Shown: piece after piece, positions 21,563 through 35,178 of the stretch | Layout: each line of letters opens with the position of its first letter | Position numbering within the stretch: position 1 is the stretch's first letter | NCBI GenBank assembly: GCA_905178155.1 | Contig: CAJINV010000001.1 | Location: 8,693,642-8,757,641 of the forward strand | Source of the DNA: Amoebophrya sp. A120 | Lineage: Eukaryota > Sar > Dinophyceae > Syndiniales > Amoebophryaceae | Direction of reading: 5' to 3' | DNA: 64,000 nt | Program-made: the position numbers and the translations under genes | Notes under the pieces: model-generated | Told to the model about the DNA's origin: nothing | Database searches by the model: none | The model's input: only the letters and a program-made list of their open reading frames with translations

Positions 21563-22451
21563 GTTCCTCGTGGAGCTTCGCGGTGGATGAAACCCATTTT
21601 GTGTTTCTATTGGGAATTCAATTGTTGCTCTTCGTCTTTTCTGCAGGGGCAGAGCAGCTGGCTGTGCGAAAATAAAGTGGAAGCTTGCAAGTGGCAGCAG
21701 GCAGCGAATGAGGTACTCACTTCAAGAGGTAGCCGCAACATGAGCAGACCTTCGATTGGTGGTGGGTGGCTATGGCGGCTTCTTATTTCTGTGTCACGGT
21801 GTCCAGGTGTTTCAAAAAGCTACGTTAGTTTTCGTGAAGCCGCTGGCGCAGTCCTTGCTCACAGCGAATCGTACAAAAAACATGATCTTACACCATTTCA
21901 GATCGGTTTCGGTACAGAATGGTATTGGCGTCATCGTGCTCGTGAATTGTCGCAATTTTCAGGTAAATGACTTCAAGTATTTATCCTCGATGCGAGGAAC
22001 AGACTCGTCACATATTTGATTCACTGAAAAATTTTTACAAAATTCTCAATGTCAAAACCTGTGCTTGTCTCGGATTCATCCCATTCCGTGGTCGCTGGTC
22101 GAAATGAAAGCTATCGTCCTTCGTCGCGCAGCAGTCTACCTACGTCGTGATGATCGTGTGTCGTGAAACTCCTGGATCGGTGCTACTTACGTCATTGACT
22201 CAGGCTTAGTCGGTGTAGAGGTTCGTAGACAAGTTGAAGCAACTATGTCAGAAAAAGAAGACGTTGGTTTCCGTTGCGACGAACATATAAGTATCGCTGA
22301 TGAACAAGATCGTATCTACACTTCATAGATTAGTTTGGTGGTGGTCTGAGCCCCATGTTCTTTGTTTTTTTTTCAGAAAGGGCCAGTTTCTGTACGAATA
22401 AATGGCGTCACCACCGTAGGGCAGAAACGTTAAACTAGAGAGCAAAAAAAA
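21563..22451. other. Intergenic, 0.9 kb
   Basis: No supported gene. A T9 run lies just before 22375 and an A9 run ends directly before the next start codon. Confidence 0.55.
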
Positions 22452-25400
22452 ATGGTGCTCCACCGCCCAGCGCCCAGCGCGGATCAAGATGACCCGGGCG
22501 CCTTTTCATTCGCAAGCACGAACCGGTTGCATGCGCGCCGGGGTCCCAAAGACCCGGACACGATCTTCGTAGGGGAGACGCCCGATTTTGTGTACTTGAT
22601 TGATTCGCTGGGTAATGTGTTGGTGGACGATATCCAGGAAAAAAAGTGTGTAAGTGTAACTTTCTTTGAGACACAGCATCACAAATTTGCTCTACATGAC
22701 AAAGAAAACCTGTCATGCGTGGCTTATAAGGGAAAACACACATGGAAAGAGGACTTCGTGTCTGTCTGGCATGACAGGTGTAACTCTGTTGCATGCTCTG
22801 CAACACAAGTTTACACTTACACAGTTTTTTTCTTGCATAGACGACGATCTCCGTCTGGTACAGCCCGAGGACTTGACCTGGTCGTCGCAGGGAAAGGTGC
22901 AAGTAGTAAACAAGCGGAAACTATCCTGAGTAAAAACGTACCCACACCAGAGTTGTAATGCAGATTTGCAAAGACAGGAAGACTTGTAATGCGCATCCCC
23001 ATGAGAGCCATTTCCAATCGTGTTTTGGAATTTGTGATGCTGTGAACAGGATGAGCAGATGAATCTGTGACGCGGCTGCACTTGCTAACCTGCACTACGC
23101 TGCAGAGTGCAGCTTGTCATGCGTGACTCACAAAACTCCGAGGTTTGTGTTGCAAAATCCTCATCCTGACTCTGGTGTGGGTACGTTTTTACTCAGGATA
23201 GAAACAAGGAAGTAAGAGCAGCAGACCGGCACGTCCCACCGCGGGTTCTTTCGGGCTGCTGCAGAGCCGAGGCGACGCTGTGGTTCTGGACGAAGCGCAC
23301 GCGAAGAAGCGACCCCTGGTCAAGGACGTGTCGGAGCAGATTGCAGCGGACTTTGCGAAGTCGGTGAAGCAGTCGACGAAATACCTCGGATATGCGCCAA
23401 CGGTGTCCACGGGCGGGTTCCAGGCGAAGCCTGTGTTTCCCCAGCAGCACACGCAGTACAGTGCAACGGGACAGTGGAATTCGAAGTTGTTCGATGACTA
23501 CTTGGAGGACACCAACGCACGTCTCATGCGGTCCGTGGAAAACATGCGGCAAAGTCAGAACGGCGACTATTCAAGGCGAAAAGCGTGGCGGTTTTTTGTC
23601 TCAGAAGGGCTATGCCATTTTTGCATGATGGTTCTTTGATAATCTCCTCGCCATGATGTGCTGCTGTCAGCTGATTCGATTGGATTTTCAATCGCGTGAC
23701 CGCATTAAATTCTGATACATAGATACAACAATCAAAGGTCATGCTGGTCATCCACTCAACCATGCAAGCATAAGCAACGCCCGAGGTGTACTAGTTCAAC
23801 GCATTATTTTGCTTCTTGATTGCAGCAAACCGGAGGGAACGACACACTTGACTCCTCGCGCACGGCAACGCGATGGGGCCTATTTCAAGGTACTATGGCA
23901 AGAACGGATTTTCTCTTTTTTGCAAAGTTGTGGCAGTTGTACGTACAAGTCGGGGGAGACTTCTGAAGGCCCATACCCACTATATTTTTTTATGTCATTC
24001 TGCTTTACATATGTCGTGCGTAGCAGTTATATCAATTTACATGATCAAGCAAGAGGGTTGCACACTCCGACGTCGGGCTGGCTGCCCGATGTCGACCAGC
24101 TTCCGCTGGTTCTCTGTCCTCTATCTAGAATCTCCGCTTCGTCCGGGCTTGCCTGGACTCGGCGTTTTTTCCCCGCCCTCCCACCCAGCTGCTGCAGCTT
24201 CATTGCGAGATACCCTGCGGCACCCCCCGCAAGCCTCCCCAGATGTTCGGTGGGCCATGTCGTGTTCCACGGCTTGGCCCACCTTCACGTCCGGGGCGTG
24301 GCTCTGTGGGGTTTGAGAGCTTGGCTCGCGCGGCTTGCTACTTGTAGCTCGCTGTGCCGGCCGGGTTCTCTTCTTGCTCGCCAGTGTGACCGTCGCAGGG
24401 CGTCCCGCGACGAGGACTGCAGCGCGCGTCAGCACTGCCTTCGATTATCATCGTTTCCGCGCGCTTTCGCTCGTTGGGTGAATTGCGCCAGGAATGTGAA
24501 TTTATATGTCGTGCGTAGCAGTTATATCAATTTACATGATCAAGCAAGAGGGTTGCACACTCCGACGTCGGGCTGGCTGCCCGATGTCGACCAGCTTCCG
24601 CTGGTTCTCTGTCCTCTATCTAGAATCTCCGCTTCGTCCGGGCTTGCCTGGACTCGGCGTTTTTTCCCCGCCCTCCCACCCAGCTGCTGCAGCTTCATTG
24701 CGAGATACCCTGCGGCACCCCCCGCAAGCCTCCCCAGATGTTCGGTGGGCCATGTCGTGTTCCACGGCTTGGCCCACCTTCACGTCCGGGGCGTGGCTCT
24801 GTGGGGTTTGAGAGCTTGGCTCGCGCGGCTTGCTACTTGTAGCTCGCTGTGCCGGCCGGGTTCTCTTCTTGCTCGCCAGTGTGACCGTCGCAGGGCGTCC
24901 CGCGACGAGGACTGCAGCGCGCGTCAGCACTGCCTTCGATTATCATCGTTTCCGCGCGCTTTCGCTCGTTGGGTGAATTGCGCCAGGAATGTGAATTTAT
25001 ATGTCGTGCGTAGCAGTTATATCAATTTACATGATCAAGCAAGAGGGTTGCACACTCCGACGTCGGGCTGGCTGCCCGATGTCGACCAGCTTCCGCTGGT
25101 TCTCTGTCCTCTATCTAGAATCTCCGCTTCGTCCGGGCTTGCCTGGACTCGGCGTTTTTTCCCCGCCCTCCCACCCAGCTGCTGCAGCTTCATTGCGAGA
25201 TACCCTGCGGCACCCCCCGCAAGCCTCCCCAGATGTTCGGTGGGCCATGTCGTGTTCCACGGCTTGGCCCACCTTCACGTCCGGGGCGTGGCTCTGTGGG
25301 GTTTGAGAGCTTGGCTCGCGCGGCTTGCTACTTGTAGCTCGCTGTGCCGGCCGGGTTCTCTTCTTGCTCGCCAGTGTGACCGTCGCAGGGCGTCCCGCGA

Positions 25401-28400
25401 CGAGGACTGCAGCGCGCGTCAGCACTGCCTTCGATTATCATCGTTTCCGCGCGCTTTCGCTCGTTGGGTGAATTGCGCCAGGAATGTGAATTTATATGTC
25501 GTGCGTAGCAGTTATATCAATTTACATGATCAAGCAAGAGGGTTGCACACTCCGACGTCGGGCTGGCTGCCCGATGTCGACCAGCTTCCGCTGGTTCTCT
25601 GTCCTCTATCTAGAATCTCCGCTTCGTCCGGGCTTGCCTGGACTCGGCGTTTTTTCCCCGCCCTCCCACCCAGCTGCTGCAGCTTCATTGCGAGATACCC
25701 TGCGGCACCCCCCGCAAGCCTCCCCAGATGTTCGGTGGGCCATGTCGTGTTCCACGGCTTGGCCCACCTTCACGTCCGGGGCGTGGCTCTGTGGGGTTTG
25801 AGAGCTTGGCTCGCGCGGCTTGCTACTTGTAGCTCGCTGTGCCGGCCGGGTTCTCTTCTTGCTCGCCAGTGTGACCGTCGCAGGGCGTCCCGCGACGAGG
25901 ACTGCAGCGCGCGTCAGCACTGCCTTCGATTATCATCGTTTCCGCGCGCTTTCGCTCGTTGGGTGAATTGCGCCAGGAGTGTGAATTTATATAATGTTTG
26001 TTCCACCTTGTCGAAAAGGAAAAAAATCGGAATCAGGATCGCGTTGCGAAGAACCGCGAGCGCATTCGCGGTGCCCGGTTTGCGTATTTTGCCCAGCAAA
26101 ACATGGACGAGTTGGAACTTTTGGAGAAGGCACCGGACTGGGTGGCGGAGGGGAAGCTTTCGGAGTGGGACGAGCACCGGCACTTCCAATCGCACAATGA
26201 GGACGGGAGTCCGAAGAGCTACGCCACGCTGGCCGACGAGTTTATGAAGCACAACCGCGACGTGCCGATGACCAAGCGGAAGATGCGTGCACTCGTGGAG
26301 GCCCGCGAGGCGGAGAAAGTGGAGGAGCTCGCGCGGCTTCGCCAGGCGAATGAAAAAATGCTCTCGCTGGACAAGCCCACGGTGGAATCCCGGAAGCGAT
26401 CGTCAAAATTCGGATTGGAAACGGGTTCGGGTGCGTTCGAGCGCCGGTACAGCCCCGCCAACCGGCTCGCCCCCGGCCCGGTGGTGGCCGACCTGGCCGT
26501 GCAGGATCTGCGGGCCGCCGCGGAAGCGCTCGAGCGGGAGGATATCAAATGCAAAAATGTCTGGGTCTGGAAGGATGCAACTTGTGATGCGCATTTCACA
26601 ACACACAAAAATCTCTCATGCATAGGTAGCAAAAGCTGCCCACTTTCTGTCACCAAAATGGGGGATTTGTCATGTTGATTTGGCATTGCTGAAGCTTCTC
26701 GAAGCCTGTGATGCTAGAGCTTCCATGCCAGACCTTCTGTGTCATGCAAAAACAGTATGACTCTTCCAGACCCAGACATTTTTACATTTCATAGAGGACG
26801 AGCTCATGCAACGCAGAGACGCCGCAGTCGGAGTGGTCGCGCGGCGCCCCAAGTCCGCACCCGCGGTGGAGACTACTACATCCAGTGCTGCGGAGGGTGC
26901 AGCTCCTGTGCTGGACGACACGATGAACAACTCGCTGAATTATACCATGAAGAGTGGCGCTGGTGCACTTTCCACGTCTAGCAGCAAACAACCCGGTGGA
27001 GGAAGCAGATCTAGTGGTCTCACGACCCGCCAGGGGGAGAACATCAAGATGGCGTATCACCACTCCCGGGGGATGGTGAGACCCCTGGGTGCACCCGGGT
27101 GGAACTCGTGTCCCCGGTCCGCCAAGACCTTTGACGGCATCGCACCGGCGCACCACTGGAAGAAGCGCCAGGGTTCGCGCCGCCCGGATGGAACCAGTGC
27201 GTACGAGCGGGTCGGTGGGCAGCATCACCGCATCCCGACCTCCGCCTCCGACGTCGGCCAGCACTTCCCGAGGGGCGCCGCCGACCGCCTGCGCCAGGTC
27301 ATTTTCACCCGAGCAAAAGCCAAGGCGAGACCGCCGGTTGCAGTGCCGGAAAGGCCGCTATTCACGCAAGGCGGAACACTGCTCAGTGAGCAGCCCCGTT
27401 TCTTGTCATACCAGAAATCGGTGGAACCTGGCGAATTAGATGTAGCGGAACACGAGGCAGCGGCAAAAGATTTTGAGAACTACGCCAACGAGAACAACAA
27501 CGTCGTTGACCGACAGGACGTCTCGGGCTATCGGGTGGTAACCAAACAAGACGACATCACCTCTCAAGGCTACGACGAGGGAGATATGGCGAGTGGCGGA
27601 TCACGAGGAGATTTGCTAAAATCCGGAACGTCAGGACCCCTGGATAAGAGCGGTAAGTACTTGTGTTGAAGACCTTTGTTGTTTAGTCTTCCTCTTCTAA
27701 AAATTCAGTCCAAAGCATGTACAGCTAAGTTCAAGGTCGTTCTTAGGAGACAGACTACTTAAATGTTTTTACGTGCACACAACGAAAGGAAAACTGAAAC
27801 TTTTCAGTAATCGTAAAAATATCAACGGCAGATCATGTTACTTTATCCTGATACTCGACTGATAGATTTTCTGCTCCTTCAGGTACAGGGAGGAACAAGA
27901 GTAACGTGACCGTCAGTGAAGACATTGACGCACTGATACAGCGCACGCTCGAAGGCCACTTGCGTAAAGCGATAGCGGAAGAGGGGCCGGACTCGGAGCG
28001 CGCGCTCGCCATATCCATGAAGTTGGGTCTAAGCCGGACACCGAGTCGGAAGCCGCCGTCTTCTTCAAAGGCCTCGGTGCTTGGGAAAGAGCCCTCGGGC
28101 GCAGACTTTCCGGATTCTGATGACGTCCCGCCCACGACGGAGGAGGAAACCATCTTTGTGCCCCCGACCAAACAGGAGGCCAGGGTGAGTGCCGCGCAGG
28201 GACGCGGAAGCAGCACAGCTAGTGCCGCTGATCGCGGAACGACTGGTAGCAAAAAAAGCGCTTCTGCTAGTGGTGCTGCAACACGACCTGCCGGCGTCAA
28301 AAAGTACAAGGAGCTGGGTGCTACAGTGGACGCCAGGGAAGTAAGTGAGTTCAACAGAACGAGCAAAGAACCAAGAAATGCCAACGACGCGGATGAGCAA

Positions 28401-31400
28401 CAAGATTACTCGGAGCCGCGTTCACTCTCGGAGTTGGTTGCGACGGGACGTGGTACTATCAGTAAAGGACCCCGGGATAAAGCCGCGTTCACGAAAGAGC
28501 GCGGCTCGAGCGCAGACTCAGCCGAACGTAACAGAGACAACCAGGCAGGTACTCGTCCTTCCGGTCCAGCGGCCGCGGCCACACGGTCTTCTAATGACGC
28601 AAGTCGGAGGACCTCGAGAGCTCACGATGACACCGAGGGTAGCTATGCGCGGTCGCGGTCGCCCCCTTTACCGACCGAAGCTCCCGCCTTCCACATGCTG
28701 GTTTCCCGGTTCTCCCAGCCAGAACCCAACGAGGCCGGGCAAGCCATCCGCGGCCTTCGCGACCCGCTGACAAACCTTCCGCCCGAAACGAGTCCGCTGG
28801 ACGAAAACCGAAAGCAACAGCACTTCGGGGAGCGCCGGCTCGACCCGCGTGACGGTATTCCACTGTCCTACGACGCGTGGCTTACCAAGTATCCATGGAG
28901 CAGCGACGACCAGGCGCGCGAGGTTTGGGGCGAGCTGATTTTGCACCACATGTCCCAGGGGGACGACCACGAGGTGCGGACAAGCGCGGCGCTTGCAGTC
29001 GCACCGGGAAGTGGACGCGCGACCAGCTCAAAAAATAACAGAGCGGGGGCCAGCACTCCAACGAGAAAAACCTCGTTGGACGAAGAACAACCACCCGTCC
29101 CGCGATTGCCTTCTCAACAAAAGAGCTACCGTCGTGACCAACAGACTCCGAGCCCGCCGCGGCAGCAGGGGCAACCGGTGCCGGAGGTGCGCCCGACGCA
29201 AGTGGACTTTCCGGCCAAGCGAGTCGGGCAAGACGGCAGAAGTCCGGGCTTGCTCGGGGCCGGACGGGGGGTCGGGGGGTTCGATATGTTTGGCCCCAGC
29301 AAACGGCCGACAAAGCCGGCGGAAAGTTTACCCGCCCCGTACAACACCAGTCACGTTGGTCCCGGGGGGGCGACCAAAGTCGCTTTTCCCTTCGGTATGA
29401 ACGCCTCTCTACAACCACTCACGGCGGCGACGGCCCATCCTTTCGCCACCGATGCGATGATACCAACCCGCATTCCAATGCGCGGGGACCACCGCGGAGT
29501 AGGAACAATGGCAGCGTCCTCCCGTGGTGAAACCAATCCATATTTTGCATCACCCAGCACCGCCGCAGCACCACCAGGCCGAGGACGCCCGGGAGCGAGT
29601 ACGAGCCCCTTCGCGCAGCGGCTTTTCGGTTACCAGGGTGCAGCTAGGGGGGAATCTTTTTCAAACCCCGCAACATCCGCCTCGCCGAGTAAGCAGAACT
29701 TCATGTTTATGCCAGAAGGAGCAGCGGCGGGCCACGACAATCAGCAGTGGATTGCGATGATGCTTGCCACTCAGCAACAGTTGCTTGCCGCGCTCGCAGC
29801 GCAAAATATGGGTGGCGGGATACTTGTACCGCAGCTTCCGGGATCAGGGTCTTCATCTTCCGCTAGCTATACCCCCTCCACCGAACGAGGACCCCCTCCA
29901 CGAACCAGGACCAGCAAGGCCGATGTAGAAGCAGCAGTGACAGTAAGAACGCCAGCAGTTCCAGTTCAGCAGCTGCCCTGGGCGAGAGCACCAGATCATG
30001 AGGTATTTCAACCAAGAAGCAGGACTACGTCGCCTGAAAAGGTAGCCTCTGCGTCGAGTAGAACTGCAGCTGCAGCCAACAAGGTTCTGATCGACTACGA
30101 TACGAGAGTCAGTCAGATAGGGACCATGTTAGACGCAGAGAAACATCAAACAGCCGATCATCTTGACGGCGACCAGGTGGAGGTGCGGGGAACGCGACCA
30201 CCAGCACCATTGAAATTGCTAACGCAGTTCACACGCGCCACACCAAACACAAATTTTCACGCGAGCTGCGAAACATCGCTGGAGGAACCCATCGGCAAAG
30301 CAAATGATGAAACTACCACAACCAACAACTACGTTGCTGTAGCTGCTGTTGACGATGTAATTGTGGACTCGTATAAAAATGTAGTTCCAGAAGTTGCGAG
30401 AGCACAGCTTTTGCAAGATGCAGCTACACCAGATGAAAGTCGTGCAAAGGACTTGGTCCAGAGCTGCAGCAGAGCGGCGAGAAAATTTGATCCAGTGGAA
30501 CCACCGGCTGAGATCATTTCCGAGGAATTTTATTCCCCGGGAGTAAAGAGACCGTCTCTAGACGCGGGGCTTGGTTCTCCAGACCAACCGGGCCGGTCGT
30601 CGCCGGAGGTGCCGCGTTTGGTCGTCTCGTCCGCCGAGGCGGAGGGGGCAGAAAAAAAGTCACCGCTGGTGCCGGGGGGACGCGAGGACAATATTAAGAC
30701 AGCGGTTGTTCATGTTGACCTTGACGTCGAGATCGAGCGAAATGGTGCTGGGCCCGTGCAGCTATTAGATCTCAGCGTGGGGGGCGAAACTATTTCACGA
30801 GCGGACACGACAGAGGACAACGCCTCGTCTTCTCGTTTGTTCGCGGGGGCCGAACCCGATGTCGCTTGTTCGTCGTCCACGACAGGATCGCAATTCCGGA
30901 GCAACCAGGCGCAGCTGGCCGAGCCGCGGCGCGGTGACGAGCCGCCCCGGGCACGCAGCAACGTGAGTTGGCGACGGTCAGGTGACTTGCCAGAAAATAT
31001 TAAGGGAGAGCGCACCAACAAAAGCGGCTTCAGCGACATGTTGTTCGATCCCGCGACGGCACTCTCATCGGCACCCACGCCCGCCACGGCAACCACCGCG
31101 ACCGCGAGTCGCCTCGATCACCTACTGGCGCAGGCCGCGGCCCGGGAGGTACAGCTCGAGGAACCTGGGTTGTTCGAGAGAAACCCACTGCTGGCCGCAT
31201 CAAGGGACGGCGGAGAGCGGCAACTTTCTTCGTTCGGAACCCCGGGCGGCGGAGCTCCACTTCATCCCGGAGGTACAACTAGAAACACCAAAAGTCCGAC
31301 GACCCGCAGCGAAGCGAATTCTCTATCGCCGTCCACGGCTGGGGCAGCCACCCGGAAGATCGAGCACCTGTCCGGGGGGTTGTTCGAGAGCTTCGCCGGC

Positions 31401-31613
31401 GTGCGGGGCCGCTTGCGCAGCACCGGGGGCAACAACTCCGCCTCCTCGCCAGAGATGGATCACCGCTCGCTACAGGAAGCCAAGGCGAAAGTTATGAAGA
31501 ATCTCTTCTCGCAGTCCTCGGGTCCCCCGCGCCAACGCGTCCACCGTGGCGCTGCTAGTACTGGTGCAGCAAGCACGCCGAAGATCTACACGCCGTTGCC
31601 GGAGATGCAATGA
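22452..31613 (+). CDS. Very large low-complexity protein, 1929 aa, seven exons, three introners
   Basis: Function not recognised. Exons: 22452-22630, 22845-22921, 23206-23584, 23826-23889, 26037-26542, 26799-27652 and 27883-31613. They total 5790 nt with every junction in phase. Introns 1, 2 and 5 are introners; the other three have GT..AG ends, and the fourth intron (23890-26036) contains a tandem array. The first 450 or so residues look folded: TIFVGETPDFVYLIDSLGN, KSTKYLGYAP-like text, and a charged helical part (EAREAEKVEELARLRQANEK). The last 1300 residues, almost all in exon 7, are Ser/Thr/Pro/Gly/Arg-rich and probably disordered. No enzyme motif, signal peptide or membrane segment is seen. 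A scaffold or cytoskeletal role is possible but unproven. Confidence 0.7.
22631..22844 (+). mobile_element. Introner 2 (TIR family 2)
   Basis: The element spans 22631-22839. The left end is TATCCAGGAAAAAAAGTGTG; the right end is the complement of TATGCAAGAAAAAAACTGTG. The TSD is GACGA at 22626-22630 and 22840-22844. Removal joins GTG GAC GA|C GAT CTC in frame. It belongs to the same family as the introner at 45938. Confidence 0.88.
22922..23205 (+). mobile_element. Introner 3 (TIR family 3)
   Basis: The element spans 22922-23200 with a perfect TIR of 31 bp starting TATCCTGAGTAAAAACGTAC. The TSD is GAAAC at 22917-22921 and 23201-23205. Removal joins CGG AAA C|AA GGA in frame. It is the only member of this TIR family in the window, and its perfect arms suggest a young insertion. 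Confidence 0.9.
24011..25990. repeat. Tandem array, 4 x 495 bp, inside an intron
   Basis: Four consecutive units begin at 24011, 24506, 25001 and 25496. They look identical base for base apart from the very end of the last unit (GGAGTG for GGAATG). The unit is GC-rich and includes local inverted repeats such as CGACGTCGGG..CCCGATGTCG. It lies wholly inside the 2147-nt GT..AG intron 23890-26036. Because 495 is divisible by three, one frame stays open through all copies, making a false 812-codon ORF. Confidence 0.92.
26543..26798 (+). mobile_element. Introner 4 (TIR family 1)
   Basis: The element spans 26543-26793. TIRs begin TATCAAATGCAAAAATGTCT and TATGAAATGTAAAAATGTCT. The TSD is GAGGA at 26538-26542 and 26794-26798. 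Removal joins CGG GAG GA|C GAG CTC in frame. Its whole interior matches the introner at 54615-54864 in reverse-complement orientation. Confidence 0.92.
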
Positions 31614-33186
31614 AAAATTTCGAGACAATTAATTATCATCATTTCCATGAAACAAAAAGTAAATAGAAACACAGGAAGATGATGAACACGTACACGAGGC
31701 ATAGATACTTACTCCTCATGATGAGTGTCGTTTTCGAGCCTTACTATTCATTGCTTCGTACCAGTACCAGTTAAGAAATGTGCCGTCTCTGGGTGAGAAA
31801 TGCCTTAGTGCCACGTGCTCGTCTCCTGGAGCACCCGACTGATGATACAAAATCAATGAACAAGGAATAAAAGAATGCCAAACTACCAATAGATTCTACT
31901 GCGGAATATCGTTTTCAAACATAACAATGGTTTTATTAGCAAGTGCCACAACATTGATTTTTGTTTAATCATTTTCATGTGTGTGCTGCAGGTCCAGGTG
32001 CAGCTTCACTCACTCTTATTCATGCATCGTTTCATCTGTTTTTTAATTTTAGCTCCTAGTTCATCATCATCCACCTCGTACGTGCTTCCTTCTAGCGCTA
32101 GCCTGTTCGTTGGGGCCAGCACTCACGGCCTACTTCCAATCACACACATCAATCATACTAAACCAGTAGTCATCTGGAAAAGGCTAAAAGCTTGAGCTTC
32201 CCTGGTTATATTTTGATTTGCTGTACAGTATTACTTAACTACTAACTCTAAGGATTGAACGAGATGCACATGCATGCTGTGAACAATTTTCTGCTTCTGT
32301 ATTCATAAAGCTCAGTGGCAGTTGACTGGGCCTGGTCGGAATTTCGAATGCGAATCTCAACAGGAAATGAAAGATTTAGGAAACCATGCTCGCAGATTTA
32401 GCAAACCACCTTGTCTGTACAGATTCATTGAACACCACCAATATTTTCCTTCTCATTCATATTTTTATGTCAGGTTTCGTGGGACATACAAAGATGTGCC
32501 TCCGTCCGAAACAAAGGACAGCGGAGGAAATCGCGTCGAGTGTTAAGTATCGATGCCAGTGATGCGCATGCGACAGATCCAACGCATCCGCACGTTGCAC
32601 GATCCTTTCTTTTTGATTTTTGAAACCGTGTGACAGTGCGACGATCTTCAGGATCTATCTTTGAATGGACCACAATTTCCCATCTCCATTTTTTCTTTGT
32701 AGTTGTACCTACTTTTTTTTTTTGGGTGCACAAAAAGAAGATGAAGAAGTGATGCGAGAGGGAGTCCGTCGATTGTCCATTATTTTTTGGAGGCGATTTT
32801 TTTTTTGTTGAAGGCAATAGTCTAAGTCTTAGTTCTTAGTCTTTATCGATCAGTGTCCGACCACCTGAGCATCAGCGGGTAAGCCTGATGCTTTTTTTTT
32901 GGGATCCTCAATGATATAAGTTTGTGATGTTGATGTGCCAGTCAGTCTCCCGCAGTGTTGGAGTTTGATGTTGTAACTCTCTTTGAGGCATTGTATCATA
33001 TGTTGCAGGTAGCGTCTTATGCCGCGAGATAAAACAGGGTTTTTTCCCTTTTGATATACTTAATTTTCCTTGAAACTGCTAAACAGTCGGAATTTAAATT
33101 TTGATTTTCCGTATCCCTATTATCTTGTGCTAGAATTCGTATGAAGACGGGACCTCATCCTCAAGTTTGATTGAGAAAGAAGTACT
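31614..33186. other. Intergenic, 1.6 kb
   Basis: No protein gene supported. T9-10 runs occur near 32710, 32800 and 32890, and the stem-loop listed separately lies at its centre. Confidence 0.55.
32873..32898. other. Stem-loop followed by T9
   Basis: GCATCAG and CTGATGC form a 7-bp perfect stem around a short loop, directly followed by nine T. A run of T after a hairpin could be the 3' end of an RNA polymerase III transcript, but I see no A/B boxes or known small-RNA sequence upstream. Low confidence that it is functional. Confidence 0.25.
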
Positions 33187-34891
33187 ATGGCGAGTTCGAG
33201 CGGATCGAAGGGATGGCGTGATGCCAGCTCCAGTACTACAGCACTGGCTGTGACCGCCTTGGTCTCGACGGTGGTAGGGACCTACCTCGCCGTAGAGCAC
33301 TACAGGAGAAAAAACTCTACTAGCTCCTCAAGCAGCCAAGCCCTTTCCAAGGACAGGACGAAGGAAATTTTGCAGAAACTCGCAGCGGCGTTCCACGAAA
33401 AGTGCCGGGAGTTCAGCGAGATGAGCTTTTCCGTCCGCGAAAATTTGGAGGCGAAAAACATGTCGGTAAAATAAATGTGGTGCTACTATTTGTTCATCAT
33501 GGACAACGTCGTAGATCGATAGTTGTACTGGTACTTAAGTAACTTCTCTTGCAATTTTGTCAACCTTTTGCTTTTGCTTTGCAAAGACATCGGTACTATG
33601 TATAAATAGGCGGAGTAGAATGAATGAAAGTCTTGAGAAGATGTTAATTCTCCCGACAGAGTGATTTTCATTTTTACGTTGTTTGTACTTCATGCACATC
33701 TATCGCCATTGTTCACAGTTTCCGGAAGAGCAGCTGAAGCAGCAGCTCGTACAGCAGAGCGGCGCTATGGAGAAGCTGGAGGCCATTCAGATGGCGGTGC
33801 TGCAGGAGTCGGGTGTGGCGCCGGAAGAGATCCAGGCCGCACAGGAGCGATACCAAAAAGATGCGGACATCAGCGAGCTCTCTGCCAGCTTCGACACGAT
33901 GCTCGCAGACGCTTTGTCCGGTCTCGTACCTTTACTGCCCCTGATCAAGAAACCACAAATCGCGGACTCTGAGATCGTACTAGTATTGCTTTCATACTGG
34001 AATAGGCAGAAGTGCAGTAGTACAGCGAATTTATTGTCGTGCATACAAAAATGTAAATCGGATTTTTAGAAGAAAAAGAACTCCATTTATAATTCGATTT
34101 CAGCACGGCAGCCGTTTCTTGCTTTTTTGTGTCTCCTGATTTCATGGTGAATTTCCACATACTATCACTAACAGATCATAGACGTTCTCCAGGAGATCAA
34201 CGAAGGTGAGGTCCTGGAGCTGTGTCGGCATTTTCGCGAGACGGGCGTGACCCACCACAGCGTGCAGCACCTGGGTGAGGTCATCACTAAGGCACGCGCC
34301 GACGTGGAGAAAGAGGCGGTAGCACGCATGTACTACGGTAAGAGCGTGGCGGAATTCTGGACCGCAGTTGGGTATTTCGACCGGATGTCCTTCAAATTTC
34401 TCAGTGAACGCCGGAAGTTGACCAGAGCCCACCGCCTAAGGCTGGTACGTGATTTTAATTCTTGCAGCGCTGCGGATGCTATAATGTATTTCGTGATGTT
34501 GAGGGGGTGTTGCTGTTGCGTGCGTGCTACTCAATTTAAATTATTGAAACGTTATCTACTCCTAATTGATTCATTTAAACAGTCGAAGCTCTTCGTACCG
34601 GTTGAGGCCCAAGGCGGCAAAGGAAAGGACGGCAGCGTGCCGGGGGTGCAGTTGGCTCCTGACGCACCACCTCCACCCCCTACCGCTGAACGGGAAAAAG
34701 CAGCGGCTCCTTTGCTAACGACTACGAGTCCAAGTCCGCAAAAAAAAGTATTCGAATCGAGGAAGGAGTTCGAGGAGGGGCGAGCAGCCGAAGAAAGGAA
34801 ACTACAACTCGAGGAGAGGCGAGCAGCCGAAGAAAGGATGAAACTACTCGAAGAAAGGCAAGCAGCCGAAGAAAATCGAAGAGACGAATAA
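33187..34891 (+). CDS. N-terminally membrane-anchored coiled-coil protein, four exons
   Basis: Function not recognised. Exons 33187-33465, 33719-33976, 34175-34444 and 34583-34891 all join in phase 0 through introns with GTA donors and ACAG acceptors, giving 371 aa. After a Ser-rich start, one membrane segment is visible (TALAVTALVSTVVGTYLAV, about residues 18-37), followed by basic residues, which favours a cytosolic body. The middle is helical (GAMEKLEAIQMAVLQ; SAEFW-type text around YYGKSVAEFWTAVGYFDRM). The C-terminus has a Pro run and a short heptad repeat in which EERRAAEE-type units recur three to four times. An organelle-membrane tether or scaffold would fit. Confidence 0.7.
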
Positions 34892-35178
34892 AGTCTGCAG
34901 AGTACCATGGGCCACATTCCGCGAAAGCGAGAGCGACTCGTTACTTTCACCTCCAACAGGGGAGGTATCTATCAAGTATGTCATACTTTTTTTTCTATAC
35001 GCACGAGCCGGCTCACAATGTATACAGTAAGGCGACAATGAAATTCAAATTTGACTTACGCGGATATTGATGATGTGATTGCGACCATAGGCATAGCGCT
35101 TCCTTTATATTGCTTACAACGAACTTACCACACACAGTAAAAGTTTTCTTCTGCGGCGATTCCCGCCCGACACGAATA

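Noticed and set aside
23809-26247. 812-codon open frame across the tandem array
   Set aside because: It exists only because the 495-bp unit is a multiple of three and one unit happens to lack stops. The exons on either side splice over it in phase.
32873-32898. Bacterial-type rho-independent terminator
   Set aside because: The genome is clearly eukaryotic with spliced genes; listed only as a stem-loop plus T run.
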